64,000 nucleotides of DNA from Altererythrobacter sp. BO-6 (GTDB lineage Bacteria > Pseudomonadota > Alphaproteobacteria > Sphingomonadales > Sphingomonadaceae). Below, one piece after another: positions 47,880 to 57,956 of the stretch. A program made the translations under genes and the position numbers. Below the pieces are notes generated by a model that saw nothing but the letters and a program-made list of their open reading frames with translations, searched no databases and was not told the DNA's origin. The stretch is taken from positions 1,612,001 to 1,676,000 of the forward strand of contig NZ_CP049259.1 in the NCBI RefSeq assembly GCF_011047315.1, written 5' to 3'. Each line of letters begins with the position of its first letter. Position 1 is the stretch's first letter.

Positions 47880-48067
47880 AAAACCGCCTCAAGGTGCTGC
47901 GCGCCGAGCGAAACTGGAGCCAGCAGGACCTGGCCGAGCGGCTGGAGGTCAGTCGCCAGAGCGTGAACGCGATCGAGACTGGCCGCTATGACCCTTCGCT
48001 GCCGCTCGCCTTCAAGATTGCCGATGTGTTCGGACTTGCGATCGAGGAGATATTCAGCCGAGACTGA
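47876..48067 (+). CDS. Small XRE-family transcriptional regulator (YozG-like)
   Basis: A 63-residue single helix-turn-helix protein. MKNRLKVLRAERNWSQQDLA leads into the recognition helix LEVSRQSVNAIETGRYDPS and ends IADVFGLAIEEIFSRD, close to the archetypal small Xre/Cro-like regulators with no partner domain. Coupled by ATGA overlap to the membrane protein before it. The large inverted repeat in the operon promoter is a plausible target. Confidence 0.93.
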   Translation: MKNRLKVLRAERNWSQQDLAERLEVSRQSVNAIETGRYDPSLPLAFKIADVFGLAIEEIFSRD

Positions 48068-48091
48068 TTGCAAGCCGTGCCGGTGGCGGGC

Positions 48092-48838
48092 ATGAACGCG
48101 GGCATGGAATATGTGCAGTTTCACGAAATCGACGACGGGCGCCGGATCGCCTTCCGCTACACCCCCGGCACTGCCCCCGCGCTGGTGTTCCTGCCCGGCT
48201 ATATGTCCGACATGGCGGGAGGGAAAGCGACCGCCGGCTTCGAAAAGGCACGTAACGAAGGCCGCGCCTGCCTGCTGCTCGACTATTCGGGTTGCGGGCA
48301 GAGCAGCGGGGATTTCGCAGAAGGCAGCTTGAGCCGATGGCGCGACGAAGTTCTCGCGCTGATCGAAGCCCAAATCGAAGGGCCGGTAATCCTGATCGGG
48401 TCCTCGATGGGCGGCTGGCTGATGCTGCTGGTCGGCCTGGCCCTCAAGGAACGACTGGCCGGGCTGGTGGGTATCGCGGCAGCGCCCGATTTCGCCGACT
48501 GGGGCTATGCGGATGAACAGAAGGCGCAGCTCGCTGCAGGCGCAACGATTTATGAAGACAATCCCTGTGGCCCCGAGCCGACCCCAACCCATGCGCATTT
48601 CTGGCAGGACGCGCAGCAACACTTGCTGCTGGGTGCGGGGATTGCCCTGACCTGCCCGGTGCGCCTGATCCATGGCCAGCGCGACGAAGACGTTCCGTGG
48701 GAAATCAGCCTGCGCCTGTGCAAAGCGCTTCGTTCGGACGACATACAGGTGGCGCTGGTAAAGGACGGCGACCACCGCTTGTCGCGCGAGCAGGATATCG
48801 CCCTCTTGCTGCGCCAGGCCTGGAGCCTGTTCGACTAG
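48092..48838 (+). CDS. Alpha/beta hydrolase (ABHD10-like)
   Basis: Serine hydrolase of about 248 residues. The nucleophile elbow is GSSMGGW, the oxyanion segment FLPGYMSDMAGGKA, and the catalytic His lies in KDGDHRLSRE near the C-terminus; Asp in HGQRDEDVPW is the likely acid. The fold and GYMSDM stretch resemble ABHD10-type palmitoyl/acyl thioesterases, so ester or thioester cleavage is likely. The start is uncertain: TTG 48068, ATG 48092 and ATG 48104 are all in frame and the XRE stop is at 48067. It may be cotranscribed with the XRE operon. Confidence 0.85.
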   Translation: MNAGMEYVQFHEIDDGRRIAFRYTPGTAPALVFLPGYMSDMAGGKATAGFEKARNEGRACLLLDYSGCGQSSGDFAEGSLSRWRDEVLALIEAQIEGPVILIGSSMGGWLMLLVGLALKERLAGLVGIAAAPDFADWGYADEQKAQLAAGATIYEDNPCGPEPTPTHAHFWQDAQQHLLLGAGIALTCPVRLIHGQRDEDVPWEISLRLCKALRSDDIQVALVKDGDHRLSREQDIALLLRQAWSLFD

Positions 48839-48848
48839 GACCCCCCCG

Positions 48849-49703
48849 ATGATACTCACCGCCATTCTCCTTCCCCTGACGATGCAGGCCGTGCCCGATC
48901 CCAGCAATATGACGGTGCCGGACTATTCCGCGGAAGTGCAGGACCGGCCGCCGCGCGAAAGCACGATCGTTGACGCGCCCGAGACAAGCGGCTGGCTCGG
49001 GGAATGCCTCGCACAGCTCGACGAGGACCCCGCCCGCGCGCATGTACAGGCGCAGATAAGGCGCGACACGACCTCGGGCGAAGAGCGCGTGCTCGCCAAC
49101 CATTGCCTCGGCCTCGCCTCGACCCGGCTCGAGCGCTGGGAAGAGGCGCGCGCGGCCTTCACCGCCGCGCTACAGGAAACGCCGGCGGAAGATCGCCGAC
49201 TGCGGGCGCGCTTCGGTGCGATGGCAGGCAATGCGGCGCTGGTGACGGGCGACCTTGGTGGCGCGCTGGCACTGCTTGATGGGGCGCGCGACGATGCCGC
49301 CGCTTCCGGGGCGGGAACCATGCAGGCGCTGATCGCGCTTGACCGCGCCCGCGCGCTGGTTGGCAGCGGCCAGCTGGAAGCGGCCGAGGCCGCCCTTGCC
49401 GAAGCGCGTAACCTGCAACCGGAGGATGCGGAAACGCGGCTGCTTTCAGCAACATTGCTGCGGCGGCTCGACCGCTTGCCCGAGGCTCAGTCACAGATCG
49501 AGGAGGCCGCGCGGCTAGCCCCGCTCGACCCGGCAATCGGCCTCGAAGCCGGCGTCATTGCGATCCTCAGCGCACGTGAAGAAGCGGCCCGGGCCAGCTG
49601 GCAATCGGTCATCGAACTGGCGCCGGACAGCGATGAGGCGGCAACCGCGCAGCGCTATCTCGACCAGCTTGGGCCTGCGCCGGAAAGCGCGCCGCAGCCA
49701 TGA
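48849..49703 (+). CDS. Tetratricopeptide repeat protein, exported
   Basis: A 284-residue protein with a short hydrophobic N-terminus (MILTAILLPLTMQAVP) that may be a signal peptide. From about residue 80 the sequence forms TPR-like helix pairs: CLGLASTRLERWEEARAAF, GNAALVTGDLGGALALLD, ARALVGSGQLEAAEAALAEA, ATLLRRLDRLPEAQSQIEEA and VIAILSAREEAARASWQSVI. TPR domains mediate protein contacts; partners are unknown. The LLM oxidoreductase start overlaps its stop by four bases, and the hydrolase gene ends 10 bases before it. Confidence 0.85.
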   Translation: MILTAILLPLTMQAVPDPSNMTVPDYSAEVQDRPPRESTIVDAPETSGWLGECLAQLDEDPARAHVQAQIRRDTTSGEERVLANHCLGLASTRLERWEEARAAFTAALQETPAEDRRLRARFGAMAGNAALVTGDLGGALALLDGARDDAAASGAGTMQALIALDRARALVGSGQLEAAEAALAEARNLQPEDAETRLLSATLLRRLDRLPEAQSQIEEAARLAPLDPAIGLEAGVIAILSAREEAARASWQSVIELAPDSDEAATAQRYLDQLGPAPESAPQP

Positions 49704-50683
49704 CGCAACTGTCCGTGCTCGATCTCGTGCCGGTGCGCGAAGGCGGGACGGTGTCCGAGGCGATGCAGGCCGCAGCCGACCTCGCCAAGGCTGCCGAGCG
49801 CTTCGGCTACAAGCGCTTCTGGGTGGCCGAGCACCATGCGATGGAGGGGATCGCAGGCGGCGCCACCTCGGTCGTGCTCGCCCATATCGGCAATGCCACC
49901 AGCACCATCCGGATCGGATCGGGCGGGATCATGCTGCCCAATCACACACCGTTCCAGATCGCCGAGCAGTTCGGCACGCTCGACGCGCTGTTCCCCGGGC
50001 GGATCGACCTGGGGCTGGGCCGTGCGCCGGGAGCTGGCCCCGAATTGCAGCGGGCGCTGCGCAAGAATCTGCACCAGGCCGCCGAGATGTTCCCGCAGGA
50101 TGTGCTGGAGCTGCGCGCGCTGATCACCGGCGATGTCGATCTGCCGATTTCCGCAACGCCCGGCCGCGGCGCCCAGGTCGAATTCTGGATGCTGGGCTCA
50201 AGCCTGTTCGGCGCGCAGCTCGCGGCCCGATTGGGCATGCCCTATGCCTTTGCCGCGCATTTCGCGCCCGATCATCTCGATACCGCGCTGGCGCTCTATC
50301 GCCGCGACTTCGAACCTTCCGAGGCGCTCGACAAGCCGCATGTGATGGTGGCGATGAACATCTTCGCGGCCGAGACCGACGCAGCGGCCGAATTGCTCGC
50401 CACCAGCCAGCAGCAAAGCTTCGTGCGCCTGCGCAGCGGCAATCCCGGCAAGTTGCCGCCGCCGATAGAGGGGTATCGCGACACCCTGCCCGCCCCGGCG
50501 CAGGCCATGCTCGATCATCTGGGCCAGGCCGCCGCTGTGGGCAGCCCCGCCAGCGTCCGCGCCAAGGTCAAGGCGTTCATCGAACGAACCGGCGCCGACG
50601 AAATCATCGCAGCGGGCGCCACCTATGATCCCGAAGCGCGCATCCGCTCGCTTGAGCTGACCGCCGAGGCGCTCGGGCTTTAG
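49700..50683 (+). CDS. LLM class flavin-dependent oxidoreductase
   Basis: Luciferase-like monooxygenase family of 327 residues with the TIM-barrel pattern: N-terminal LSVLDLVPVREGGTVSEAM, RFWVAEHHAMEGIAGGATSVVL (split motif of the family), RIGSGGIMLPNHTPFQIAEQF and RIDLGLGRAPG. This subgroup is close to YhbW/alkanal monooxygenase-like proteins that use FMNH2. The substrate is unknown. ATG 49700 overlaps the stop of the TPR gene. Confidence 0.9.
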   Translation: MTQLSVLDLVPVREGGTVSEAMQAAADLAKAAERFGYKRFWVAEHHAMEGIAGGATSVVLAHIGNATSTIRIGSGGIMLPNHTPFQIAEQFGTLDALFPGRIDLGLGRAPGAGPELQRALRKNLHQAAEMFPQDVLELRALITGDVDLPISATPGRGAQVEFWMLGSSLFGAQLAARLGMPYAFAAHFAPDHLDTALALYRRDFEPSEALDKPHVMVAMNIFAAETDAAAELLATSQQQSFVRLRSGNPGKLPPPIEGYRDTLPAPAQAMLDHLGQAAAVGSPASVRAKVKAFIERTGADEIIAAGATYDPEARIRSLELTAEALGL

Positions 50684-50883
50684 CCGCCGCAACGCAGTCA
50701 TCGCGCTAATCCGTAAGGGAAAGTCAGTGCACTCGCCCGCGAACCTGTGTAGGACTGGAACCGGTGCAGGCATGCGTCGAAGCGTGACGGTTCTTCGCTT
50801 GCAGGCGCCCGGCCATGCGCCTATCGGCGAATGATTACTACACGATAACAGAACAAAATTACACGCGCAGGGATAGCAGGAAT

Positions 50884-53800
50884 ATGGCTTCCAAGACCGG
50901 TGCAACCTCCGGCGGCAAATCCGCCAGCGAGACCATGGTGCAGGAAATTGCCCGTCAGATGCGGCAATCGATCCTGCCGGGCGACACGCCCTTCTCCCCC
51001 TCATCGCTCAAGAAAGCAGCGCAGTTTGTGCTGGACACGGCCGCCGCGCGCGAGCCGGACCGTTCAGCGCTGGGCATGGTCTCGATCGCAGGCGACCGGC
51101 GCTTCCTGCGGATCGCGATCATCAATGACGACATGCCGTTCCTGGTCGATTCGATTGCGGCGACGATCTCGGCGCAGGGGCTGTCGATCGACCGGCTGGT
51201 CCACCCGATCGTGCCGGTCACACGCGACAAGGCCGGTAAGCTGACTGGCGTGCCCAAAGGCAAAGACGCCGAAGCCGCGGCCCGCGAATCGATGATCTAT
51301 ATCGAGACCGAGCGCTGCGATGCGCGCCAGCGGCGCGAGCTCGAAAAGCGCCTGCGCACCGCACTGGGCGATGTGCGCGCGGCGGTACAGGACTGGCCGA
51401 AGCTGCAGGCAGCCATGGCGGAAGATGCCAAGCGCTTGGCCGACGAGGAAAACGGCGCCCTGCTCGAATGGTTCAACACCGGCATGCTGACCCAGCTGGG
51501 CCACCTGACCCGCAAACGCGACGGCAGCCTTGCGCAAATTCTGGGTATCTGCCGCAAGAGCGCGCGCCAGCTGCTAGCGGACAACTCTTATGATCGCGCC
51601 TTCGCCTGGTTCGACAGCGAAGAGCGCGCGGGCAGACCATCCGACCTGCTGATCGTCAAGGCCAACCGCGTTTCCAATGTGCACCGGCGCGTGCCGCTGG
51701 ACCTGTTCATCGTGCCACTGCGCGAAGACGGCAAGCTGGTTGCGCTGTCGATCCATGCAGGCGTCTGGACCAGCGCTGCGCTCGCCAGCCCGCCGCACAA
51801 GGTGCCACGCCTGAGCCATACCTTGTCGGAAGCTTCCAAACGGCTCGGCTTCCATCCCGGCGGCCATGCCGACAAGGCGCTGGTGCACGCGTTTACTGCG
51901 CTGCCGCACGATTTGCTGGTTGGGGCCACGCATGACGACGCCGAACGGCTGGCGACGGCGATGATGAGCCTGGTTGACCGGCCGCGCCCGCGGCTGGTGC
52001 TGGTTGAGGCGCCCTTGGCCCGCCACGTCTTCGCCTTCGTCTGGTTCCCGCGCGACATGGTTTCGACCCAGGTGCGCGAGCGGATCGAAGCGATGCTGAC
52101 CCGCAATGAGGGAACCGAGCTGCTCGACTGGAGCCTCGAAGTCGAGGGCGGAAATCTCGCCATGCTGCGCTTCGTGCTCGATATCCGCAGCGCCAAACAG
52201 GCGCATGACGAAAGTGCGCTGGAGGCCGAATTGCAGGACATGCTGCGCGGCTGGAATGAAGCAGTCGAGCGACAGCTGACCGAGCTTGACGAGCCTTCAC
52301 GCGCCCCCGCCATCGCGGCGCGCTATGCCCCTGCTTTCCCGGTATATTATCGCACCGACTACGGAGCGCATGAAGCCGCGATCGACATCTGCCGGCTACG
52401 GCGGCTGGTGGCCAATGACAGCCGCGAACGCGATGTACGCCTGTGCCGCTTGCCAGGCGATCCGTCCGATCGGCTGCGCTTGAAAGTTTACCAGCAGCAC
52501 GGCGCCCTGCCGCTGTCCGATGCGGTCCCGGCGCTGGAGAATTTCGGCTTTCGCGTCCTGACCGAACTGCCGACCTCGCTGGAAGGCGGTGAACTGGGCA
52601 CGATCCACGATTTCACCCTGGCGCTCGGTGAAGGCGAAAACGCGCAAGATTTACTCAGCCGGGCCGACATTATCGAGGATGCCATTGCCGCGGTGTTGAG
52701 CGGCGAGCATGAGGACGACCCCTTCAACCGGCTGGTGACCGGCACCGGCCTGCTGGCGCATGAGGCCAACTGGCTGCGCGCCTTCTATCGCTACTTGCGC
52801 CAGACTGGGATGAGCTTCACCATCTACACCGTGGTCGATGCACTGGGCCATGCCCCGCAAGTGACGCGCGAGATGATCGCGCTGCTGTGCGCCCGGCACG
52901 ATCCCGCGTTCAAGGGCGATCGCGAAGAGGCTGCCAAAGCGGCGCGTGATGGCATCCGTAAAGGCCTGGCCAAAGTCAGCGCGATCAATGACGATCGCCT
53001 GCTGCGGCTCTACCAGGCGCTGATCGAGGCGATCCTGCGGACCAATGCCTTTGCCCCGGCAAGCGAGGAAGCACTGGCGTTCAAGATCGATTCCGCGCTG
53101 ATCCCGAACCTGCCCAAGCCGGTGCCGTGGCGCGAGATCTGGGTCTATTCGCGCCGCGTCGAAGGCATTCACCTGCGCGCGGGGCCGATCGCCCGCGGGG
53201 GCCTGCGCTGGTCCGACCGGCGCGACGACTTCCGCACCGAAATCCTTGGCCTGATGAAGGCGCAAAAGGTCAAGAACGCGGTGATCGTGCCATCGGGTGC
53301 GAAAGGCGGATTCTATCCCAAGCAGCTGCCTTCGCCGCAGAAAGACCGTGCGGCATGGGCGGAAGAGGGCCAGGCCAGCTACGAAATCTTTATCCGCACG
53401 CTGCTGTCGGTCACCGACAATATCGTGAAGGGCAAGGTCGTCCACCCCGATGGCGTGCGCATCCTTGATGGCGAAGACCCCTATTTCGTGGTGGCCGCCG
53501 ATAAGGGCACGGCGCGCTTCTCCGACGTTGCCAATGGCATCGCCCAGAAGAAGGATTTCTGGCTGGGCGATGCCTTCGCCAGTGGCGGTTCGAACGGCTA
53601 TGACCACAAGGCGATGGGCATCACCGCCAAGGGGGCGTGGGTCTCCGTCCAGCGGCATTTCCTGGAAATGGGCGTCGACGTGCAGAGCGAGCCGGTCCGC
53701 GTAGTCGGCTGCGGCGACATGTCGGGCGACGTGTTCGGCAACGGCATGTTGCTGTCGAAAGCGATCAAGCTGGTCGCCGCCTTCGATCACCGCCATATCT

Positions 53801-55578
53801 TCATCGATCCCGATCCCGATCCGGCGAAGAGCTGGAAGGAACGGCAGCGGCTTTACGATTTGCCGCAATCGAGCTGGGAAGATTACAAATCCGACCTGAT
53901 CTCGAAGGGCGGCGGGGTATTCCCGCGCAGCGCCAAGAGCATCAAGCTGTCGAAGCAGGCACGTGACGCGCTCGGCATCGTCGCTAGCGAGGTCGATCCG
54001 GATACGCTGATCAACGCTATCCTCAAGAGCCCGGTAGACCTGATCTGGTTCGGCGGGATCGGCACCTACATCAAGGCAGAATCCGAGAACAATGTGCAGG
54101 TCGGCGATCCGGCCAATGACGCACTGCGGGTCGATGCCGGCGATGTCCGCGCCAAGGTGATCGGCGAAGGCGCGAACCTGGGCGTGACCCAGGCCGGGCG
54201 CATTGCCTTTGCGCTGAATGGCGGGCGGATCAACACCGACTTCATCGACAATTCGGCAGGCGTCGACTGCTCGGACAATGAGGTCAACATCAAGATCGCG
54301 CTGGCGGCGGCGCAGCAGTCGGGCTCGCTGCCTGAGAAGAAGCGCAACAAGCTGCTGGAAGACATGACCGACGAGGTCGCCGGGATCGTGCTCGAAGACA
54401 ACCGCTTGCAGGCGCTGGCACTATCGATCGCGCAAATGGACGGCGCACAAAAAACTGCGTCGCATGCGCGACTGATCGAAAAGCTTGAGGAGATGGGCGC
54501 GCTCGACCGCAAGACCGAAGGGCTGGCCGATAGCGAAACCTATTCGCGCCGCGCCGGCGAAGGCAAGGGCCTGACCCGCCCTGAACTGGCCGTGCTGCTC
54601 TCGTCCGCGAAGCTGGTGCTGCAGGATGCGATCGAGCAAAGCGAGCTGGTCAAGGACAAGGCACTTGAGCCCTATTTGATCGGCGCGTTCCCGCAAGCGG
54701 TGCAGGACGGCTATCGCAAGCAGATCCTTGGCCACCGCCTGCGCGACGAACTGATCGCGACCAAGCTTGCCAACCGCATCATCAACCGGCTGGGCCTGAT
54801 CCATCCCTTCGAACTGGCCGAGGAAGAAGGCGTGGGCCTGGCCCAGATCGGCGCGGCCTTTGTCGCGGTGGAGGACCTGCTCGGCATGCGCCAGATCTGG
54901 CAGGATCTCGAAACCGCCGACATGCCGGAAACCGCGCGCCTGACCTTGCTGGAGCGCGCCGCGGCGGCGATGAGTTCGCATATCGCCGACCTGATCCGTT
55001 ATGGCGGGGCGGGCCTTTCGCCGAGCGAGGCGATCAAGAGCCTGGGCAAGGGCATCGCCCAGCTGGAGGCGGCGTCTGACGGGCTCCTGTCCGATGCCGT
55101 GCGCCAACGCTCGAAGCAGCTAAGCGACCATTTCGTCAACCAGGGCGCACCGCGTGCGCTCGCCGGGAAGGTGGCTCACCTGTTCGACACCGATGGCTCA
55201 ATCGGGCTGGCAGGGCTCGCGCGCGATAGCGGGATCGGGGCCAAGCCGCTGACAGAGGCGTTTATCACGCTCGGTGCGCGGTTGGGGCTCGACTGGGCAC
55301 AGCAGACGGCCGAAGATATGGCCCCGTCGGACCCGTGGGAACGCTTGCTGGTCAACGGGTTGGCAAGGGATTTCCAGCACATGCGGCTCGATTTCCTGCG
55401 CCGCAACTGCAAGGGCAAACCCGGCCCGCAAACTGCCGTCGAGTCATGGCTCGACCAGCGCGCCGATGCTGTCACGCAATTCCGGCGCATGATCGATCGC
55501 GCGCAGATGCAGTCTCCGGTGGCGCCGGCGGTGCTGGCGCAAGTCGCGATCCAGGCGCGCAACCTGCTAGACCGTTAG
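50884..55578 (+). CDS. gdhB: NAD-glutamate dehydrogenase (large, 180-kDa class)
   Basis: Giant NAD-dependent enzyme of 1564 residues that oxidises glutamate to 2-oxoglutarate. The long N-terminal regulatory part (ACT-like segments) precedes the catalytic block from about residue 750: GPIARGGLRWSDRRDDFRTE, VPSGAKGGF, and the Rossmann region VGCGDMSGDVFGNGML. ATG 50884 is preceded by AGGAAT; an upstream in-frame ATG lies at 50815. The gene is intact, unlike several others here. It probably serves glutamate catabolism, opposing glutamate synthase GltBD. Confidence 0.95.
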   Translation: MASKTGATSGGKSASETMVQEIARQMRQSILPGDTPFSPSSLKKAAQFVLDTAAAREPDRSALGMVSIAGDRRFLRIAIINDDMPFLVDSIAATISAQGLSIDRLVHPIVPVTRDKAGKLTGVPKGKDAEAAARESMIYIETERCDARQRRELEKRLRTALGDVRAAVQDWPKLQAAMAEDAKRLADEENGALLEWFNTGMLTQLGHLTRKRDGSLAQILGICRKSARQLLADNSYDRAFAWFDSEERAGRPSDLLIVKANRVSNVHRRVPLDLFIVPLREDGKLVALSIHAGVWTSAALASPPHKVPRLSHTLSEASKRLGFHPGGHADKALVHAFTALPHDLLVGATHDDAERLATAMMSLVDRPRPRLVLVEAPLARHVFAFVWFPRDMVSTQVRERIEAMLTRNEGTELLDWSLEVEGGNLAMLRFVLDIRSAKQAHDESALEAELQDMLRGWNEAVERQLTELDEPSRAPAIAARYAPAFPVYYRTDYGAHEAAIDICRLRRLVANDSRERDVRLCRLPGDPSDRLRLKVYQQHGALPLSDAVPALENFGFRVLTELPTSLEGGELGTIHDFTLALGEGENAQDLLSRADIIEDAIAAVLSGEHEDDPFNRLVTGTGLLAHEANWLRAFYRYLRQTGMSFTIYTVVDALGHAPQVTREMIALLCARHDPAFKGDREEAAKAARDGIRKGLAKVSAINDDRLLRLYQALIEAILRTNAFAPASEEALAFKIDSALIPNLPKPVPWREIWVYSRRVEGIHLRAGPIARGGLRWSDRRDDFRTEILGLMKAQKVKNAVIVPSGAKGGFYPKQLPSPQKDRAAWAEEGQASYEIFIRTLLSVTDNIVKGKVVHPDGVRILDGEDPYFVVAADKGTARFSDVANGIAQKKDFWLGDAFASGGSNGYDHKAMGITAKGAWVSVQRHFLEMGVDVQSEPVRVVGCGDMSGDVFGNGMLLSKAIKLVAAFDHRHIFIDPDPDPAKSWKERQRLYDLPQSSWEDYKSDLISKGGGVFPRSAKSIKLSKQARDALGIVASEVDPDTLINAILKSPVDLIWFGGIGTYIKAESENNVQVGDPANDALRVDAGDVRAKVIGEGANLGVTQAGRIAFALNGGRINTDFIDNSAGVDCSDNEVNIKIALAAAQQSGSLPEKKRNKLLEDMTDEVAGIVLEDNRLQALALSIAQMDGAQKTASHARLIEKLEEMGALDRKTEGLADSETYSRRAGEGKGLTRPELAVLLSSAKLVLQDAIEQSELVKDKALEPYLIGAFPQAVQDGYRKQILGHRLRDELIATKLANRIINRLGLIHPFELAEEEGVGLAQIGAAFVAVEDLLGMRQIWQDLETADMPETARLTLLERAAAAMSSHIADLIRYGGAGLSPSEAIKSLGKGIAQLEAASDGLLSDAVRQRSKQLSDHFVNQGAPRALAGKVAHLFDTDGSIGLAGLARDSGIGAKPLTEAFITLGARLGLDWAQQTAEDMAPSDPWERLLVNGLARDFQHMRLDFLRRNCKGKPGPQTAVESWLDQRADAVTQFRRMIDRAQMQSPVAPAVLAQVAIQARNLLDR

Positions 55579-55637
55579 GCTGACGCCCTAACTCTGGCAC
55601 TTGACGGCGCGCCGATTTGCGGCGAGCCACTGGCGCC

Positions 55638-56867
55638 ATGGACAAAGCAGATGTCGTGATCGTGGGGACGGGCCACGGCGGGGCGCAGGCGGCGATCGCG
55701 CTGCGCCTGGCGGGCCACGAGGGTAGCATCCTGATGTTGGGGCGCGACAGCGAGCCGCCCTATGAGCGCCCGCCCTTGTCGAAGGAATATCTCGCCGGGG
55801 ACAAGCCGTTCGAACGAATCATGATCCGTCCCGCGCAGTTCTGGGCAGACAAGGGCATCGCCATGCGGCTCGGCGCGATGGTGACCGAAGTCGATCCGAT
55901 CGCGCATGAAGTGGTGCTGCACGACGGATCGCGAATCGGCTATCGCAAGCTGATCTGGGCCGGCGGCGGCGATCCCCGCCGCCTCTCTTGCCCCGGCGCC
56001 AGTTTGAAGGGTGTGCACGCGGTGCGCGACAAACGCGACGTCGATGCGATCATGGCGCAGCTCGATGAAGGCGCACGGCGCTTCGTCGTGATCGGCGGCG
56101 GCTATATCGGGCTGGAAGCGGCTGCGGTGCTGCGCAAGCTCGATTGCGAAGTGACGCTGCTGGAGGCGCTGCCGCGCGTGCTGGCGCGGGTCGCGGGCGA
56201 GGAATTGTCGCGCTTCATCGAGGCCGAGCACCGCGCGCATGGCTTGGATCTGCGGCTCGAAACCGCCGTAGAGGCGATAGAGGGCGATAGTGGCAAAGTT
56301 ACTGGCGTAAGGCTGAGCGATGGCGAAGTAATCCCCTGCGATGCGGTGATAGTCGGCATCGGGATCGTCCCCGCAGTCGGTCCGCTGATCGCCGCCGGCG
56401 CCGCCGGATCGAACGGGGTCGATGTCGATATCTATTGCCGCACCACGCTCGACGATGTGTTTGCGATTGGCGACTGCGCGGCGCACGCCAACCCTTTCGC
56501 TGACCAAGCGGTGATCCGGCTCGAATCAGTCCAGAATGCCAATGACATGGCCAACACGGTTGCCCGCGCGATCATGGGCGACAAGCAGCCCTATCACGCA
56601 CTGCCTTGGTTCTGGTCGAACCAGTATGATCTCAAGCTGCAAACGGCCGGGCTTTCAATCGACTACGACCAGACGCTGGTGCGCGGCGATCCGGCGAGCC
56701 GCAAGTTCAGCGTGGTCTATCTGAAGGAAGGCAAACCGATCGCTTTCGACTGCGTCAACAACACCAGGGATTACGTCCAGGGCCGCAAGCTGCTGGAAAG
56801 CGAAATCGGCGAAGTGGATCTGGACCTGCTGGCGGACCCGGAAGTGCCGCTCAAGGATTTGCTCTGA
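55638..56867 (+). CDS. FAD-dependent ferredoxin/rubredoxin reductase
   Basis: NAD(P)H-dependent flavoprotein of 409 residues passing electrons to a small iron-sulfur protein. Motifs: FAD site [16 protein letters not shown] site [15 protein letters not shown] near residue 146, and a second FAD motif FAIGDCAAH near 275. The protein resembles the ferredoxin reductases that serve sphingomonad P450s such as CYP101/CYP153. No ferredoxin gene adjoins it, but CYP153 lies 3.5 kb downstream, so it is a candidate partner. ATG 55638 ([10 protein letters not shown]) is the family start. Its end overlaps queG on the other strand by 17 bases. Confidence 0.9.
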   Translation: MDKADVVIVGTGHGGAQAAIALRLAGHEGSILMLGRDSEPPYERPPLSKEYLAGDKPFERIMIRPAQFWADKGIAMRLGAMVTEVDPIAHEVVLHDGSRIGYRKLIWAGGGDPRRLSCPGASLKGVHAVRDKRDVDAIMAQLDEGARRFVVIGGGYIGLEAAAVLRKLDCEVTLLEALPRVLARVAGEELSRFIEAEHRAHGLDLRLETAVEAIEGDSGKVTGVRLSDGEVIPCDAVIVGIGIVPAVGPLIAAGAAGSNGVDVDIYCRTTLDDVFAIGDCAAHANPFADQAVIRLESVQNANDMANTVARAIMGDKQPYHALPWFWSNQYDLKLQTAGLSIDYDQTLVRGDPASRKFSVVYLKEGKPIAFDCVNNTRDYVQGRKLLESEIGEVDLDLLADPEVPLKDLL

Positions 56868-57912
56868 GCCGCTCGACTGCCCATCGGGCAGCATCGGCGA
56901 CGATCGGATTAGGGTCCAAAAGCAGTTTTTCTGCCTGCACAATTAATTCAACCTGCCCGCTATTGCCCGCAGCGTAGAGGCAGTTGCGAATGAACCGGTC
57001 GCGCCCGATCCGCTTGATCGGCGATCCTGCAAAAAATGCCCGAAAGCCAGAATCATCAAAGCTGAGGAATTCTGCCAGAGGCGGCGCGACCAGTTCCTCT
57101 TTCGGCAGGAAGTCGCGATGCGCCTGCGCAGCCGAGGCGAACTTGTTCCACGGGCACACCGCCAGGCAATCGTCGCAACCATAGATACGGTTGCCCAGCG
57201 CCGCGCGGAATTCCTCCGGGATCGGCCCCTTGTGCTCGATCGTGAGGTAGGAGATGCAGCGCCTCGCATCGAGCCGGTAGGGCGCGGGAAAGGCATCGGT
57301 CGGGCAGGCGACCTGGCACGCATTGCACGATCCGCAGCGATCGTCATGCGCTTCGTCGGGGGGAAGCTCGACCGTGGTGTAAATCGCGCCGAGGAACAGC
57401 CAGCTGCCATGGGCGCGGCTAACGAGATTGGTGTGCTTGCCCTGCCAGCCGAGGCCCGCCGCCTGGCCCAGCGGCTTTTCCATCACCGGCGCGGTGTCGA
57501 CAAACACCTTGAGCGTCGCTTCCGGCACTTCAGCGACCAGCCAGCGCGCCAAGGCCTTGAGCGCCTTCTTCACCGTATCGTGATAGTCGCGGCCTTGGGC
57601 GTAGAGGGAGATGCGCGCCTTGTCCGGATGCGCTTCCAGCGCCAGCGGATCGGTTTGCGGAGCATAGCTCATCCCAAGCGCGATCACGCTTTTCGCCTCT
57701 GGCCACATCGCTTGCGGCCCGCGCCGCACATCGCTGCGCGCCTCCATCCATTCCATCGAGCCATGGCAGCCTTCGCCCAGCCATTCGTCGAGGCGCCGCC
57801 CGACCAGCGGATCGTCCTGTGCCAAGGTCACGCCGAAAGCGGCAAAGCCCAGCCGCCGCGCCTCTGCCTCCAGCCGCGCCTTCAATTCGCCATTTGTTGC
57901 GGCGTTAACCAC
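56851..57912 (-). CDS. queG: Epoxyqueuosine reductase QueG
   Basis: Cobalamin and iron-sulfur enzyme that reduces epoxyqueuosine to queuosine in tRNA. 353 residues beginning with GTG at 57912. Two 4Fe-4S ligand sets are clear: [12 protein letters not shown] and [11 protein letters not shown], and the N-terminal domain has [18 protein letters not shown], a hallmark of QueG. The C-terminal HEAT-like part [15 protein letters not shown] completes the family. It overlaps the reductase by 17 bases at its 3' end and is divergent from an ABC ATPase gene, 44 bases away. Confidence 0.95.
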   Translation of the reverse strand: MVNAATNGELKARLEAEARRLGFAAFGVTLAQDDPLVGRRLDEWLGEGCHGSMEWMEARSDVRRGPQAMWPEAKSVIALGMSYAPQTDPLALEAHPDKARISLYAQGRDYHDTVKKALKALARWLVAEVPEATLKVFVDTAPVMEKPLGQAAGLGWQGKHTNLVSRAHGSWLFLGAIYTTVELPPDEAHDDRCGSCNACQVACPTDAFPAPYRLDARRCISYLTIEHKGPIPEEFRAALGNRIYGCDDCLAVCPWNKFASAAQAHRDFLPKEELVAPPLAEFLSFDDSGFRAFFAGSPIKRIGRDRFIRNCLYAAGNSGQVELIVQAEKLLLDPNPIVADAARWAVERLRANP

Positions 57913-57956
57913 GCTTGGGGTTGCTCCCGTTTAGCCCTGACAGTTAACTGGGCACT

